A program made the translations under genes and the position numbers. Below the pieces are notes generated by a model that had not been told where the DNA came from, searched no databases, and saw only the letters and a list, made by a program, of their open reading frames with translations. A DNA stretch of 64,000 nt from Streptomyces cupreus (GTDB lineage Bacteria; Actinomycetota; Actinomycetes; Streptomycetales; Streptomycetaceae): NCBI RefSeq assembly GCF_014257025.1, contig NZ_JACMSF010000006.1:62001-126000 (forward strand), written 5' to 3'. Positions 7,749-16,210 of this stretch are shown here, one piece after another (position 1 is the stretch's first letter; every line of letters begins with the position of its first letter).

Positions 7749-8365
7749 TACACGGTGCTGATGTCACCGTCGGTCGAGTCCATGGTCATGAAGCTGACCT
7801 TGTCCGGCGAGGAGGAGCCGGCGCTGACCCGGAGCTCGGTGTTGATGTTGAAGTTGCGCTGGACTCCGCAGGGCGCCCAGACGAGTTGGGCCCAGTCCGT
7901 GCTGTCCGTGGCCTGCCAGTTGTCGTTGAGGGGGCCGCTGAAGGGGTGGTTGCGGTACGCCGTCTGCGGCGAGCCCTGGAAGTAGTACGAGGCTCTCTGC
8001 ATGGCGCTCGCGCCGGACTGGAGTGAGGCGAAGCCTCGGTAGTCGGCGCTGGCGATGGCGTAGGTGAAGCCCTGCGGGACGTGCACGACCAGGTTGAGCT
8101 GACAGTTCTTGCGGAAGGCGGTCGGGTCGGAGTTGCCGCCGACCTGGGCGAGGTAGTCGCTGTAGGTCACGGTGAAGGCGGTGTTGTCCTCGGAGACGGC
8201 GACGGCGGTCGTGCCCTGGGGGCAGCCGGAGCCGTTCACCGTGGCGACCTTGATGATGATCTTGTCGGGGGGCGGGTCGTCGAACGGGTCCGCCGCCTCC
8301 GCGGGCAGTGCGGTGGCGACCAGAGCGGCGAGCGCGGCGCCGCTCAGCAGAAGTCCACGTGCCAT
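7715..8365 (-). CDS. Secreted DUF4360 protein
   Basis: 216 residues with an N-terminal signal peptide (ARGLLLSGAALAALVATALPA, then EAADPF). The mature region has the DUF4360 pattern VNGSGCPQGTTAVAVSEDNTAFTVTYSDY, conserved Cys in KNCQLNLVVHVPQGFTYAI and APCGVQRNFNINTELRV, and a final Cys in WKECPSA, so disulfides are likely. The fold is predicted as an immunoglobulin-like beta sandwich; no activity is known. A good AAGGAGA precedes the ATG. It overlaps the DUF397 gene tail to tail and appears to be a single-gene transcript. Confidence 0.85.
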   Translation of the reverse strand: MARGLLLSGAALAALVATALPAEAADPFDDPPPDKIIIKVATVNGSGCPQGTTAVAVSEDNTAFTVTYSDYLAQVGGNSDPTAFRKNCQLNLVVHVPQGFTYAIASADYRGFASLQSGASAMQRASYYFQGSPQTAYRNHPFSGPLNDNWQATDSTDWAQLVWAPCGVQRNFNINTELRVSAGSSSPDKVSFMTMDSTDGDISTVYHIAWKECPSA

Positions 8366-8642
8366 GGCTTCTCCTTGGGGTGGGGGGTGGCTACGCCTCC
8401 GACCCTTGGTTCACCTTTGAAGAATCAGTGATGTTTCTGTGAAGGCGGGAGGCGTTCGCATCGTAGGGAGCTGCCTTTGGCATGGACAGGTCGAACTCCA
8501 GCCATTCACAGGACCCCCAAGGGAACCCGCCGTGCGCCGAACGACCGTATGCTGGTTCTGAGGTCAATCTCCCGTGGCAGCCGGGACGTTGGCCCCTCCC
8601 ACGATCCAGTGCGGCCCGACCGGCAGGGGGCGAAGGAAGGGC
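8366..8642. other. Divergent intergenic region between DUF4360 and EACC1 genes
   Basis: 277 nt without a gene. The rightward gene has GAAGGAAGGGC immediately before its ATG. A possible -10 (TATGCT, near 8548-8553) for the EACC1/caspase pair has no matching -35. No palindrome of note was found. Confidence 0.4.
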
Positions 8643-9023
8643 ATGGACGTCCAGCTCAGACTGCTCGACGATCCCGACGGCGACGAACTCAAGCAGCTCT
8701 ACGACTGGTTGCTCGCACAACGCGAACTGGACCTCGACGCGGAGATCAGCCTCCGCGGCGAACTCCCGCCCGCCGGGGACCCCGAGTCCACCATGGGCGA
8801 CGCCTTCGACATCATCCAGCTGGTCCTGGAGTCGGTGTTCCAGCTGACCTCCCTGGGCTTCATCATCATCGAGTTCCGCAGGGCCCGGCGGCCCCGTTCG
8901 CATGTGATCGTCGAGCGTGACGGGCGCCGCGCCACCCTGCGGCCCGACGCGAACCCCGAAGAGGTCGAAACCTTCCTGCGCGACCTCGAAGCCATGAACG
9001 AACCGCCGGACGGCACCACGTGA
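8643..9023 (+). CDS. EACC1 (effector-associated constant component 1) family protein
   Basis: 126 residues. The pattern is that of EACC1: a short beta-rich N-terminus (MDVQLRLLDDPDGDELKQLYDWLL), an acidic stretch, a hydrophobic central helix DAFDIIQLVLESVFQLTSLGFIIIEF that may insert in the membrane, then a basic turn RRARRPRSHVIVERDGRRATL and a final helix NPEEVETFLRDLEAM. EACC1 was defined by Aravind's group as a constant small component of predicted NTP-dependent conflict systems, encoded beside variable effectors such as caspases. That is the arrangement here: its stop overlaps the caspase start (GTGA). Role (signal transmission or membrane recruitment of the effector) is prediction. Confidence 0.8.
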   Translation: MDVQLRLLDDPDGDELKQLYDWLLAQRELDLDAEISLRGELPPAGDPESTMGDAFDIIQLVLESVFQLTSLGFIIIEFRRARRPRSHVIVERDGRRATLRPDANPEEVETFLRDLEAMNEPPDGTT

Positions 9024-10909
9024 CCGAGGCGCTGCCCGACCCCGGCGCCTCCGCCGCCGTACTCATCGGTGTCGCCTCGTACAAGACGATGCAGAAGCTG
9101 CCCACGGTGGCGCGCAACCTCACCCGGCTCAAGGAGGCGCTGACCGACCGGGCGGTCTGGGGGCTGCCCCCGGACAAGTGCGTCGTCGTGCTCGACCCGA
9201 AGTCCTCCGACGATCTGATCGACCCGGTCGTGCAGGCGGCCAGGGCCGCCCGGGACACGCTGATCGTCTACTACGCCGGCCACGGCTTCGTCGATCCGCT
9301 CGGCGCCCTGCGCCTCACCATGATCGGCTCGGCGGAGGAACTGCCGCACAAGGCCGTGCTGTACAGCGAGGTCCGCGAGGCGCTGCGCCAGCACAACCGG
9401 GCTCGCCGCCGGGTCATCATCCTGGACTGCTGCTACAGCGGACGCGCCCTCGGCGACATGGACGCCCAGACGCGCACTCCGCTGCGGACGGTCGCGGACG
9501 TCAAGGGCATGAAGGGCAGCTATCTGCTGACCTCCGCCGCCGCCAACGTACGGGCGCTGGCGCCACGCGGCGAGGAGTGCACGGCTTTCACGGGCGAGTT
9601 CGTACGGGTCCTGCGCGAGGGCGTACCCGGCCGGGACGGGCAGCCGACGCGGCCCTTCCTCACTCTGGACGCGATCTACCGGGAGGTCCGCGGCTCCCTG
9701 GACCACCGCGGGAGACCCACCCCGCGCCAGCAGGACAACAACCAGGTCGGCCAGCTCCCCTTCGTCCGCAACCTCGCCCACCCGCTCCCGCCCGCCCGCT
9801 TCCTGCCCCCTCCCCCACGCGCCCGCTGGAAGCGCCGCACGGCCTTCGCCCTCGCCGCCCTCGCCCCCGTCGCCACACTCGCCGCCGACACCGGCAACAT
9901 CCCCTCCGACGTCTGCTCGCCGCACGCCTCCCTGATCGGCTTCTCCGACAGCCTGGACAAGGTCACCTTCCAGGGCCGGCGCGTCTCCGGTCTGTCCTCG
10001 CTCGCCGTCTCCCACAGCACCGCGCTCTCGCTCGCCGACAACTCCTCGCCGGTGCTCTTCCGGATGACGCTGGGCGAACCGGGCAAGCCTCCCGAGCCCC
10101 GCATCACAGGCATGACGAGACTGCTGCGCCACGACGGCAGCCCCTACGGCGAGCGGGGCTTCGACGGAGAGGCGTTCGCCGTGGAGGACAGCGGCCGGAC
10201 GGTCCTCGTGGCCTCCGAGCACACCCCCTCGATCGGCCGCTACAGCCTCGCCACCGGCGAGTTGCTGTACGAGCTGCCGGTCCCGGAGTCCTTCCGGGCC
10301 GACATCCCCGCCGGCGACGCCCAGCGCGGCGCGATCTTCGAGTCCCTCGCCCTCTCCCCCGACAGCCGACGGCTCTACGTCGGCCTGGAGGACCCCCTCG
10401 GCCGCGACGGCACCTATCGCGGCGGCAACCGCATCCGCATCCTGCGCTACATCGGCGAGCCGGGCGGCGCCTACCGCGTGGACGGCCAACTCGCCTACGA
10501 GACCGACTCCGGAATGCGCCTCGCCGAACTCGCCCCGATCGGCGACGGCCGCTTCCTCGCCCTGGAGCGCGGCTACACCGAGGGCCAGGGCAACAGCATC
10601 CGCGTCTACGAGGTGTCGCTGACCGGGCTGAGGGACGTCACCGAGGTGCCGTCGCTGGAGAGGACGCCCGCCTCGGCCTTCGTCGTCAAGCGGGAACTGG
10701 TCGACCTCGGTGACTGTCCCTCCTTCGGCGCCCGCGCGAAGCAGCCCCAGGTCAATCCGCTGCTGGACAACGCCGAGGGGATGGCGCTGGGCGGGACGCT
10801 GACCGAGGGTCCGCATCAGGGCCGGCGGGCGCTGTACCTGGTCACCGACGACAACGAGAACCCCGTACAGATCACCCGCTTCTACACACTCGCGGTCGAC
10901 GTCTCCTGA
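9020..10909 (+). CDS. Caspase-family (C14) peptidase fused to an extracytoplasmic phytase-like beta-propeller
   Basis: 629 residues. Residues about 10-255 are a caspase-like domain: beta strand AAVLIGVASYKTM, catalytic His88 in VYYAGHGF and catalytic Cys138 in IILDCCYSGRAL, with YLLTSAAANVRALAP supporting the fold. A proline-rich linker (254-268) and basic patch RARWKRR lead to a hydrophobic segment (274-289) that could be a single membrane anchor. Residues about 300-629 match the 'esterase-like activity of phytase' family (FDGEAFAVEDSGRTVLVASEHTPSIGRY, IFESLALSPDSRRLYVGLED, LLDNAEGMALGGTL, YLVTDDNENPVQITRFY). Inference: a cytoplasmic death-type protease coupled to an outside sensor or enzyme. 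It is translationally coupled to EACC1. Its 3' end overlaps the remains of a TauE/SafE gene on the other strand. Confidence 0.85.
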   Translation: MTEALPDPGASAAVLIGVASYKTMQKLPTVARNLTRLKEALTDRAVWGLPPDKCVVVLDPKSSDDLIDPVVQAARAARDTLIVYYAGHGFVDPLGALRLTMIGSAEELPHKAVLYSEVREALRQHNRARRRVIILDCCYSGRALGDMDAQTRTPLRTVADVKGMKGSYLLTSAAANVRALAPRGEECTAFTGEFVRVLREGVPGRDGQPTRPFLTLDAIYREVRGSLDHRGRPTPRQQDNNQVGQLPFVRNLAHPLPPARFLPPPPRARWKRRTAFALAALAPVATLAADTGNIPSDVCSPHASLIGFSDSLDKVTFQGRRVSGLSSLAVSHSTALSLADNSSPVLFRMTLGEPGKPPEPRITGMTRLLRHDGSPYGERGFDGEAFAVEDSGRTVLVASEHTPSIGRYSLATGELLYELPVPESFRADIPAGDAQRGAIFESLALSPDSRRLYVGLEDPLGRDGTYRGGNRIRILRYIGEPGGAYRVDGQLAYETDSGMRLAELAPIGDGRFLALERGYTEGQGNSIRVYEVSLTGLRDVTEVPSLERTPASAFVVKRELVDLGDCPSFGARAKQPQVNPLLDNAEGMALGGTLTEGPHQGRRALYLVTDDNENPVQITRFYTLAVDVS

Positions 10910-11392
10910 GCCACGGGCTCCCGTTCGGCGCGGTAGGCGCGGATCGAGTACGTCAGGGCCGCGGCCCCAAGGGCGCACAGAACGACGTAGACGGGCGTGG
11001 TGGGGAGGGTCGTCCAATGTCGATCGAGCCGATCACCTTACGGGGTTCCATCCGGCCGCCGGCCAGCAGCGCGGGCGTGCCGACCGGACCCCAGCCGCCT
11101 CCGCCGGTCGCGTCCAGGAACCCGGCGACCAGGGGCGACCTCGGTCGACAGCCTGGACAGGACCGTGGCGCCCAGGAAGGCGCCCACCGCCCCCGGTACG
11201 CCGATCTTCGCGACGACCTTCCAGTCCACGTTCCCGAACCGCCAGTGCGCGGCGCCCGACATCAGGGTGGTGCCGATCTCGGCGAGGTGGACGGTGGCCG
11301 AGGCGGCGGCCGGGTTGGTGCCCATGGCCAGCAGCAGCGTGGTCGAGGTGACGCCGTAGGCCATGCCGAGGCTGCCGTCCACGAGCTGAGTG
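10882..11392 (-). pseudogene. Decayed TauE/SafE (TSUP) sulfite/organosulfur exporter
   Basis: Three pieces of a TSUP membrane transporter can be read on the minus strand. Piece one, about 11392-11135, reads QLVDGSLGMAYGVTSTTLLL through GAFLGATVLSRLSTEV. Piece two, about 11132-11023 in another frame, reads PLVAGFLDATGGGGWGPVGTP through RKVIGSID. Piece three, about 11022-10882, reads TTLPTTPVYVVLCALGAAAL through RAEREPVAQ to a stop. Relative to intact relatives as I recall them, the N-terminal helix and two internal blocks are missing, so no functional carrier can be made. Its neighbour, the Rrf2 regulator, is the type often paired with such transporters in cysteine/sulfur metabolism. Confidence 0.8.
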
Positions 11393-11409
11393 CGAGCTGA
11401 GAAAAGGCT

Positions 11410-11868
11410 CTAAGGGTTTTCCCAGGCGGCCGGTTCCGCGGCCAGCAGTTGTACGGACTCGGGCAGCGCGCCGCCCGCGATGTCCGCGATGGTGACGCCC
11501 TCCAGGATCCGGCGGACATTGGCGCGCAGCGCGATCCACAGCGGCAGCAGCGGCTCGGCCGAACCGGCGTAGGACAGCCCGGTCGGGCGGACCCCGCGCA
11601 CGGAGACGATGGGGCCGTCGACGGCCCGGATCACATCGGCGACCGTGATCGCCGACGCGTCCCGGGCCAGCCGGTAGCCGCCGTTGCCGCCGCGCCGGCT
11701 GCCGACCAGACCGGCGCGGCGGAGGTCGCCGAGGATGCCCTCAAGGAACTTGTGCGGAATGTCCTGCACCGTGGCGATGGCCTCCGCCTTCACCGGGCCG
11801 TCGTCGTGGCGCACGGCGAGCTCCAATACCGCTCGTACCGCGTAGTCCGCCCGTGCCGAGATCCTCAT
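11410..11868 (-). CDS. Rrf2-family transcriptional regulator lacking the Fe-S cysteines
   Basis: 152 residues with the Rrf2 winged helix at the start (MRISARADYAVRAVLELAV...IPHKFLEGILGDLRRAGLVGSRRGGNGGYRLARD). IscR/NsrR-type Rrf2 proteins carry a three-Cys Fe-S cluster loop; there is no Cys at all here, so it resembles the CymR branch, which senses cysteine status through a protein partner. It lies directly upstream of the ruined TauE/SafE gene on the same strand, and was probably its regulator. What it controls now is open; the PAPS/sulfonate cluster at 29390-35086 is a possible distant target. Confidence 0.85.
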   Translation of the reverse strand: MRISARADYAVRAVLELAVRHDDGPVKAEAIATVQDIPHKFLEGILGDLRRAGLVGSRRGGNGGYRLARDASAITVADVIRAVDGPIVSVRGVRPTGLSYAGSAEPLLPLWIALRANVRRILEGVTIADIAGGALPESVQLLAAEPAAWENP

Positions 11869-11903
11869 ACGACCATTGTCACCGCTGTCACACGTGCCCG
11901 ATG

Positions 11904-13424
11904 TCAGCCCAGCCGGATCACGTTCCAGGACAGCGGTTCCAGTACGGCGGTCAGACGGCCGTCCGTGAGCGCCGCGCCCTCGACCGGGTGCGGGGTGACC
12001 CGCTCGGGCTCGTCGAGGGTGTTGCGGGCGTCCGGGTCGGCGTCGGCGAGCGCGCTGTGCTCGACGACCCGCGTCAGGTCGAGCCCGTTCAGGGCGACTT
12101 CGAGCGGCAGCGACTCGGTGCGGCTGCGGTTCACCGCGAACACGGTGACCGTGCCGTCCTCGGCGCGCACGGCGGTGGCGTGCAGCAGATCGGCCTCGCC
12201 GTACTTCTTCGTCTCGTACGTCGGCGAGTCCACCCGTACGTCGAGGACCTGGCCGCGGCCGTACTGGGCGGCCTGCGCGAACGGGAAGAACGTCGTCTGC
12301 CGCCACGCCGGGCCGCCGGGCTCGGTCATGATCGGGGCGATGACGTTCACGAGCTGCGCGAGACAGGCGACCGTGACGCGGTCCGCGTGGCGGAGCAGGG
12401 CGATCAGGAGCGAGCCGAAGACGACGGCGTCGGTGACGCTGTAGTTGTCCTCCAGCAGGCGGGGCGCCTCGGGCCAGTCGTCCTGCTCGAACGTCGTCGC
12501 CTGCTCCTGCCAGCGGGACAGGTACCAGACGTTCCACTCGTCGAAGGAGAGGTTGATCTTCTTCTTCGACTTCAGCCGCGCGCCGACGTGGTCGCAGGTG
12601 GCGACCACGTTCTCGATGAAGGACTCCATGTCGACGGCGGAGGCGAGGAAGGAGTCGACGTCATCGTCGACCGGCTCGTAGTAGGCGTGCAGGGAGATGT
12701 AGTCGACGAGGTCGTACGTCTCCTTGAGGACCGTCGCCTCCCACTCGGCGAAGGTCTCCATCGACTGGCCGGAGCTGCCGCAGGCGACGAGTTCGACGCA
12801 GGGGTCGAGCTGGCGCATGGCACGGGCCGTCTCGGCGGCGATACGGCCGTACTCCTCGGCCGTCTTGTGGCCGGTCTGCCAGGGGCCGTCCATCTCGTTG
12901 CCCAGGCACCAGAGCCGGATGCCGAAGGGGTCCTTGTCGCCGTGGCCGCGGCGGAGGTCGGAGAGTGCGGTGCCCGAGGGGTGGTTGGCGTACTCCTGGA
13001 GCTCCAGGGCCTCGGCGACGCCGCGTGTACCCAGGTTCACGGCCATCATCGGTTCGGCCTGGGGGCCGATCTTCTTCAGGAAGGCGATGTATTCGGAGAG
13101 GCCGAAGCGGTTGGACTCCGTCGAGTGCCAGGCGAGGTCCAAGCGGCGGGGGCGGTCTTCGGCGGGGCCTACGGAGTCTTCCCACTTGTAGCCGGAGACG
13201 AAGTTGCCTCCGGGGTAGCGGATGGCTGTTACGCCGAGTTCTTTGACGAGGTCCAGGACGTCCTGGCGGATTCCGGCTTCGTCCGCGGTGGGGTGGGTCG
13301 GTTCGAAGATGCCTGTGTATACGCAGCGGCCGAGGTGTTCTACGAAGGATCCGAAGAGACGGGGGTTGACCTCGCCGACGGTGAACGCCGGGTCGAGGGT
13401 GAAGCGGGCAATGCTCTTGCTCAT
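11904..13424 (-). CDS. GH51 alpha-L-arabinofuranosidase (intracellular)
   Basis: 506 residues, the normal GH51 length, with no signal peptide. The catalytic acid/base is Glu177 in LWCLGNEMDGPW and the nucleophile Glu296 in LSFDEWNVWY. Supporting motifs are FGSFVEHLGRCVYTGIFEP, AIRYPGGNFVSGYKWEDSVGP and ISLHAYYEP. A beta-sandwich follows the barrel (about 380-506). Role: releases arabinose from imported arabino-oligosaccharides inside the cell. It is the last gene of the operon that starts at 17556, behind GH43. The ATG at 13424 is preceded by GAGAGGACCTC; an upstream GTG-type extension is not needed. Assignment is firm. Confidence 0.95.
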   Translation of the reverse strand: MSKSIARFTLDPAFTVGEVNPRLFGSFVEHLGRCVYTGIFEPTHPTADEAGIRQDVLDLVKELGVTAIRYPGGNFVSGYKWEDSVGPAEDRPRRLDLAWHSTESNRFGLSEYIAFLKKIGPQAEPMMAVNLGTRGVAEALELQEYANHPSGTALSDLRRGHGDKDPFGIRLWCLGNEMDGPWQTGHKTAEEYGRIAAETARAMRQLDPCVELVACGSSGQSMETFAEWEATVLKETYDLVDYISLHAYYEPVDDDVDSFLASAVDMESFIENVVATCDHVGARLKSKKKINLSFDEWNVWYLSRWQEQATTFEQDDWPEAPRLLEDNYSVTDAVVFGSLLIALLRHADRVTVACLAQLVNVIAPIMTEPGGPAWRQTTFFPFAQAAQYGRGQVLDVRVDSPTYETKKYGEADLLHATAVRAEDGTVTVFAVNRSRTESLPLEVALNGLDLTRVVEHSALADADPDARNTLDEPERVTPHPVEGAALTDGRLTAVLEPLSWNVIRLG

Positions 13425-13446
13425 GAGGTCCTCTCGGATACAGGAG

Positions 13447-14418
13447 TTACTTGACCGTGGGCCAACCATCGCGGGACCAGCTCAGCCTGTTCAGCCCTAG
13501 CTTTGGCGTGCCCTCGTCCTCCGCGTCGTAGTAGTGGTACGCCAGCCAGTCCTCTTCCCTGTCCTGGAAGACCGACTGGCCGCCCGTGCCGATGAAGCGG
13601 CCGTGGCCCTCCAGGACCAGGTCGCCGCCGCCCTCCAGCATGGGCTTGCCGGTGCTGTCGACGTAGGGGCCCTTGATGTCCGTCGAACGGCCCACCTTGA
13701 TCTTGTAGGTGGAGTTCACGCCCGAGCAGCAGGCGTCGTAGGAGGCGAAGAGGTAGTAGTGGCGACCGTGTTTGACGATGTAGGGGCCCTCGACGGCGTA
13801 CGGGAGGTCGGGGCGGGTGGCCAGGTGGTGGACGGTCGTGTCAGGGACGGCCTTTCCGGTGACCGGGTCGAGTTGGACCATCCGGATGCCCGTCCAGTAC
13901 GAGCCGAAGGACATCCACAGCTTGCCGTCCGCCTTGATCAGGGCGGGGTCGATGGCGTTCCAGTGGTCGGTCTTCTCCGAGGTGAAGACCTTGCCGTGGT
14001 CCGTCCAGGTGCCGGGGAGGCCGGAGGGGGAGGTGGCCACGCCTATCGCGGAGTGGTTGGTGCCCCAGCTCGACACCGCGTAGTACAGCCAGTACCTGCC
14101 CGCTCGGTAGGAGATGTCCGGGGCCCAGGGGTCGCCGGTGTCGTTGTACTCGTACCACCAACTCGGCGGCCGGGCGAAGGCGTTGCCCGCGTCGTCCCAC
14201 TGCTTGCCGTCCTTCGAGAGGCGGGCACCGATGATGCCGCCCGTCGAATACGCCGCGTAGTCACCGGACTTGAGGCGGATGACGGTGGGGTCGTGGATGA
14301 TCTGCTGGCCGGTGATGGGGCGGGGGTCGGGGTAGGACTCCGCCGCCTGTGCCGCGTGGGGCAGCAGGGCCAGCACGGCCGCCGTCGTCACGGCGGTGAG
14401 GGTTCTGCGCAGGGTCAC
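13447..14418 (-). CDS. Secreted GH43 endo-arabinanase, second copy
   Basis: 323 residues. The GTG start at 14418 overlaps the stop of the permease gene by 4 nt (GTGA). The signal peptide is TLRRTLTAVTTAAVLALLPH, then AAQAAE. GH43 motifs are QIIHDPTVIRLKSGDYAAY (base), HWNAIDPALIKADGKLWMSF (second Asp) and YAVEGPYIVKHGRHYYLFASYD (acid Glu), and YDACCSGVNSTYKIKVGRS is shared with the enzyme at 3424-4398. The two proteins are clear paralogues. Its placement inside the importer operon links extracellular arabinan cleavage to uptake and to GH51. Confidence 0.92.
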   Translation of the reverse strand: MTLRRTLTAVTTAAVLALLPHAAQAAESYPDPRPITGQQIIHDPTVIRLKSGDYAAYSTGGIIGARLSKDGKQWDDAGNAFARPPSWWYEYNDTGDPWAPDISYRAGRYWLYYAVSSWGTNHSAIGVATSPSGLPGTWTDHGKVFTSEKTDHWNAIDPALIKADGKLWMSFGSYWTGIRMVQLDPVTGKAVPDTTVHHLATRPDLPYAVEGPYIVKHGRHYYLFASYDACCSGVNSTYKIKVGRSTDIKGPYVDSTGKPMLEGGGDLVLEGHGRFIGTGGQSVFQDREEDWLAYHYYDAEDEGTPKLGLNRLSWSRDGWPTVK

Positions 14419-15272
14419 TGTCCCGCCAATCCCGTGTGGGCGACGCCCGCCACGATCTGCCGCTGGAAGAAGACGAACACGACGATCAGGGGCAGGCCGG
14501 CCATCAGGCCGCCGGCCATGAGCTGGGCCCACTGGATGCCGTAGGAGTTCATGACGGTCGCGATGCCGTTCGGCATGGTCATCAGGTCGGGGTTGTTGGT
14601 CACCATGTACGGCCACAGGAAGTTGTTCCACGAGGCGATGAAGGTGAAGATGCCGACCGCCGCGAGGGAGGGGCGGGCGAGCGGGACGACGATGGTGAAG
14701 AAGACCCGCCAGCGGCCCGCGCCGTCGATGAACGCGGCCTCCTCCAGCTCACGCGGGATGCCCTGGAAGAACTTGTAGAGGATGTAGACCATCGCGGCGG
14801 GCGCGCACTGCGGCAGGATCATGCCCCAGTAGGTGTCGACCATCCCCATCTGCTGGACCGTGGTGAACAGGGGTACGCCGAGGACCGCCGGGGAGATCAT
14901 CAGGCCCGACATCACGATGCCCATGAGGACGTTCTTGCCGCGGAACTCGGTGCGGGCGAAGCCGTATCCGGCGAGGGCGCTGACGACGAGGACGACGGTC
15001 GTGACGCACACCGAGACGACCAGGGAGTTCACGAACCAGTTGGTGACGTTGCCGGTCTCCCACAGCGACTTCCACGCCTGGGTCGTCCAGACCTCCGGCA
15101 GCCAGTGCGGCGGGATCTCGGCGGCCTCGGCCTCGGACTTGAGCGAGGTGAGCAGGGCCGCGGCGATCGGCGCCACGAAGACGGCGGAGACGGCGACGCC
15201 GATCAGGGTGAGGACGATCTGGCTGGGCGTCCAGGGCTTGCGGGACCTGACCCGTATCTGGGTGGCGCTCAT
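14415..15272 (-). CDS. ABC sugar importer permease 2 (MalG/AraQ type)
   Basis: 285 residues with six predicted membrane helices and the EAA loop EEAAFIDGAGRWRVFFTIVVPLARP, which docks the ATPase. It has the long periplasmic-side segment of MalG-type permeases. It pairs with the permease at 15269-16210 (ATGA-type overlap of 4 nt) and the binding protein at 16207-17556. No ATPase gene is in the operon; Streptomyces CUT1 importers commonly share the MsiK ATPase encoded elsewhere (established for other sugars, inferred here). Substrate is inferred as arabino-oligosaccharides from the neighbouring GH43 and GH51 genes. Confidence 0.92.
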   Translation of the reverse strand: MSATQIRVRSRKPWTPSQIVLTLIGVAVSAVFVAPIAAALLTSLKSEAEAAEIPPHWLPEVWTTQAWKSLWETGNVTNWFVNSLVVSVCVTTVVLVVSALAGYGFARTEFRGKNVLMGIVMSGLMISPAVLGVPLFTTVQQMGMVDTYWGMILPQCAPAAMVYILYKFFQGIPRELEEAAFIDGAGRWRVFFTIVVPLARPSLAAVGIFTFIASWNNFLWPYMVTNNPDLMTMPNGIATVMNSYGIQWAQLMAGGLMAGLPLIVVFVFFQRQIVAGVAHTGLAGQ

Positions 15273-16210
15273 CGGGTGCCCTCCTCACGGTTGCGCAGCA
15301 GCGCCATCCGCGCGAGGGCGACGGCTGCGATGAGCACGAAGAAGATGATGGACATCGCGGAGGCGTAGCCCACGCGGTAGCTGGTGAAGCCCTGTTCGAG
15401 GGTGTACTGCACGAAGGAGCGGGTGCTGAGCTCAGGACCCGGTCCGAAGTCCATCATCACGACGGCCTGGTCGAAGAGCTGGAGCGAGGCGAGGATCTGG
15501 AGCGCGATCACCAGGCCTGTGATGTTGCGCAGCATCGGCAGCGTGATGTGGACGATGCGGTGCCAGGCGTTGGCGCCGTCCAGCTTGGCGGCCTCGTAGA
15601 GGTGGTCGGGGATGCCCTGGAGGGCGGCGAGGTAGAGCAGGAAGGAGAAGCCGACCGTCCACCACAGGGTCTGGATGACGATGGCGAGCATGGCGTACGA
15701 CTTGTCGGTCAGCCAGGGTGTGGTGAGCCCGAAGGTCTCGTTGACCAGGCCGATGCCCTGGGTGAACAGCCACTGCCACATGTTGGCCGCGACGGTGGAC
15801 GGCAGCAGGAACGGGGCGAAGAAGCACAGCCGCCACAGCCATTTGCCGCGCTCGATGTGGTGCGCGAGCATCGCGAGCAGGAAGGCGAGCACGGTGATGC
15901 AGGGGACGACGAGCAGCGTGAAGTAGGCGCTGTGGCCGAGCGCGTCCCACATCGCGGAGTCGTTCAGGGCCTCGCGGTAGTTGTCGAGGCCGACGAAGCT
16001 CGCGCCCTCGCCGGAGATGTTGGCGTCCGTGAAGCTGAGGTAGACACCGCGCAGCAGCGGCCAGATCACGAACAGGGCGAACAGGGCCAGGAAGGGGGCG
16101 ACGAACCAACCCCCGTGCTGAAAGCCCTGCTTGCGGCGGACGGTGGCACTCGCGGCGGCGGTCCTCGCCCGCGCCGGTGCGACGACGGTCTGAGCGCTGG
16201 TCGCCATCAT
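15269..16210 (-). CDS. ABC sugar importer permease 1 (MalF/AraP type)
   Basis: 313 residues with six membrane segments (first WFVAPFLALFALFVIWPLL) and the EAA motif YEAAKLDGANAWHRIVHITLP. The basic Ala/Arg N-terminus is typical of the actinobacterial family. Two ATG codons stand side by side (16210 and 16207); the first overlaps the stop of the binding-protein gene as ATGA. It forms a heterodimeric channel with the 14415-15272 product. Confidence 0.92.
   Translation of the reverse strand: MMATSAQTVVAPARARTAAASATVRRKQGFQHGGWFVAPFLALFALFVIWPLLRGVYLSFTDANISGEGASFVGLDNYREALNDSAMWDALGHSAYFTLLVVPCITVLAFLLAMLAHHIERGKWLWRLCFFAPFLLPSTVAANMWQWLFTQGIGLVNETFGLTTPWLTDKSYAMLAIVIQTLWWTVGFSFLLYLAALQGIPDHLYEAAKLDGANAWHRIVHITLPMLRNITGLVIALQILASLQLFDQAVVMMDFGPGPELSTRSFVQYTLEQGFTSYRVGYASAMSIIFFVLIAAVALARMALLRNREEGTR

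Noticed and set aside
8699..11017. A 772-codon minus-strand frame opposite the caspase gene
   Set aside because: Low-complexity antisense sequence with no recognisable motif; the plus strand has catalytic residues and coupling to EACC1.
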